This document shows, piece by piece, positions 4,728 to 5,234 of a DNA stretch of 5,234 nucleotides. The notes beneath the pieces were generated by a model. That model searched no databases and was not told where the DNA came from. It was given only the letters and a program-made list of their open reading frames with translations. Source of the stretch: Bacteroidota bacterium (GTDB lineage Bacteria > Bacteroidota > Bacteroidia > Chitinophagales > Chitinophagaceae); NCBI GenBank assembly GCA_023436425.1, contig JAEZJD010000067.1, positions 1 through 5,234 on the forward strand, given 5' to 3'. The position numbers were made by a program, and so were the translations under genes. Every line of letters begins with the position of its first letter. Position 1 is the stretch's first letter.

Positions 4728-4763
4728 CTAACTTTAAACTTTAAACCTTAAACTTTAAACTTC
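4728..4763 (+). repeat. AACTTTA-like 7-bp periodic tract, block C
   Basis: Four to five CTTTAAA / CCTTAAA units in 7-bp register fill the spacer and run up to the DUF177 stop codon (TGA, complement of 4762-4764), overlapping it by two bases. The unit matches the tracts at 132-280 and 389-482 more than 4 kb away, and it reads in the same orientation on the + strand although the flanking gene is on the - strand. The rest of the 160-bp spacer (4602-4727) holds the A-rich leader of rpmF and no other gene that I can see. Confidence 0.75.
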
Positions 4764-5234
4764 ACTCGTCCATATCTCTGAACTTCTCCAGTCCTTTCCA
4801 GATTGAGTTTTCTTTCTTTTCGTCCGGCTTCATGTTGTTCAACAATTCCCTCGCAACCGGATTACAGTACGGTCCATCCATGTTCTCGTATTCGCAGGTG
4901 CGATGCGTCGGAATACTCAGATTGACGAACTCGTAAATCCAGTTCTTTACATCAAGGTGGCTCTCGCCGCGGGAGATGTAAAAAACATCGGGATCTTCCT
5001 CCTGATCATTCATCACCTCAGGTTCATCTGTCATCTTCACCGTCATGGTAAACTCTTCGAACAACTGGATCGGCAGATCATTGTTGCATCGATCGCAGGT
5101 TACTTCCGCCTTGCCACCAATTTCAAACCGCAGCCGGAGAAACCCGTTATTTTTTTCCAGCAACAACTTCACATTGGCTTCAGCTTTTTCGAAGTCCTGA
5201 TCGCCGTATTCCTCAAAGAACCTGTCGTCAACTT
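4762..5234 (-). CDS. DUF177 (YceD-like) protein, 5' end outside the window
   Basis: The frame stays open through the right edge, giving 156 visible residues. The GTG at 5172 is internal, because in-frame coding sequence (VDDRFFEEYGDQDFEKAEAN) continues upstream of it. The core FLRLRFEIGGKAEVTCDRCN is the DUF177 hallmark, with a CxxC at visible residues 46 and 49. It is followed by an acidic middle region (EEDPDVFYI) and a C-terminal part with H110, C113 and C123 (PTHRTCEYENMDGPYCN). DUF177/YceD genes typically precede rpmF, and the family has been linked to 23S rRNA accumulation and large-subunit assembly. The conserved context (rpmF and plsX downstream on the same strand) strengthens the call. 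The four cysteines and the histidine could bind a metal, which is inference. The stop is directly abutted by repeat block C. The true start lies beyond 5234. Confidence 0.88.
   Translation of the reverse strand, partial: VDDRFFEEYGDQDFEKAEANVKLLLEKNNGFLRLRFEIGGKAEVTCDRCNNDLPIQLFEEFTMTVKMTDEPEVMNDQEEDPDVFYISRGESHLDVKNWIYEFVNLSIPTHRTCEYENMDGPYCNPVARELLNNMKPDEKKENSIWKGLEKFRDMDE

Noticed and set aside
4338..4744. + strand frames opposite rpmF and its upstream spacer
   Set aside because: They are antisense shadows of rpmF and low-complexity spacer with no recognisable protein character.

Overview
The window looks like chromosomal DNA from a Bacteroidota member, probably near Chitinophagales/Chitinophagaceae (an inference, not a database match). 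Four things support this: a textbook Bacteroidota promoter (TTTG, 20 bp, TAnnTTTG) in front of a tRNA gene; start codons preceded by A-rich leaders rather than strong Shine-Dalgarno sites; a cysteine-less bL32 of the type I associate with this phylum; and intergenic spacers filled with loosely periodic AACCTTA-like sequence.

Layout. Positions 1-131 hold the apparent C-terminal end of a membrane protein on the + strand. Positions 132-683 contain no gene. This stretch holds two degenerate 7/8-bp repeat tracts (132-280 and 389-482), two clusters of 11-bp tandem repeats between them, a small dyad, a possible promoter and a 7-bp inverted repeat. Positions 684-2904 form a compact + strand operon of three small integral-membrane proteins. 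The first two (684-1415 and 1402-2226) overlap by 14 bp and appear to be diverged tandem paralogues with six membrane segments each. The third (2251-2904) has the hallmarks of the DUF6064 family. A probable decayed gene with an in-frame TGA follows (2891-3145), then a 12-bp tandem repeat and a hairpin that probably ends transcription from both sides.

From about 3247 to the right end everything lies on the - strand and is conserved housekeeping DNA. In transcription order it is a DUF177/YceD-family gene (5' end outside the window), rpmF (ribosomal protein bL32), plsX (phosphate acyltransferase) and tRNA-Lys(UUU) with its own promoter. DUF177-rpmF-plsX is a widely conserved cluster linking ribosome assembly with phospholipid synthesis. 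Here it has a hairpin plus T-tract between rpmF and plsX, and plsX is followed by tRNA-Lys rather than fabH. The two transcription units converge around 3209-3233.

The housekeeping half is firm. No defence, phage, CRISPR or transposase gene is visible. The least explained parts are the three-gene membrane operon, the degraded ORF behind it and the periodic intergenic repeats.
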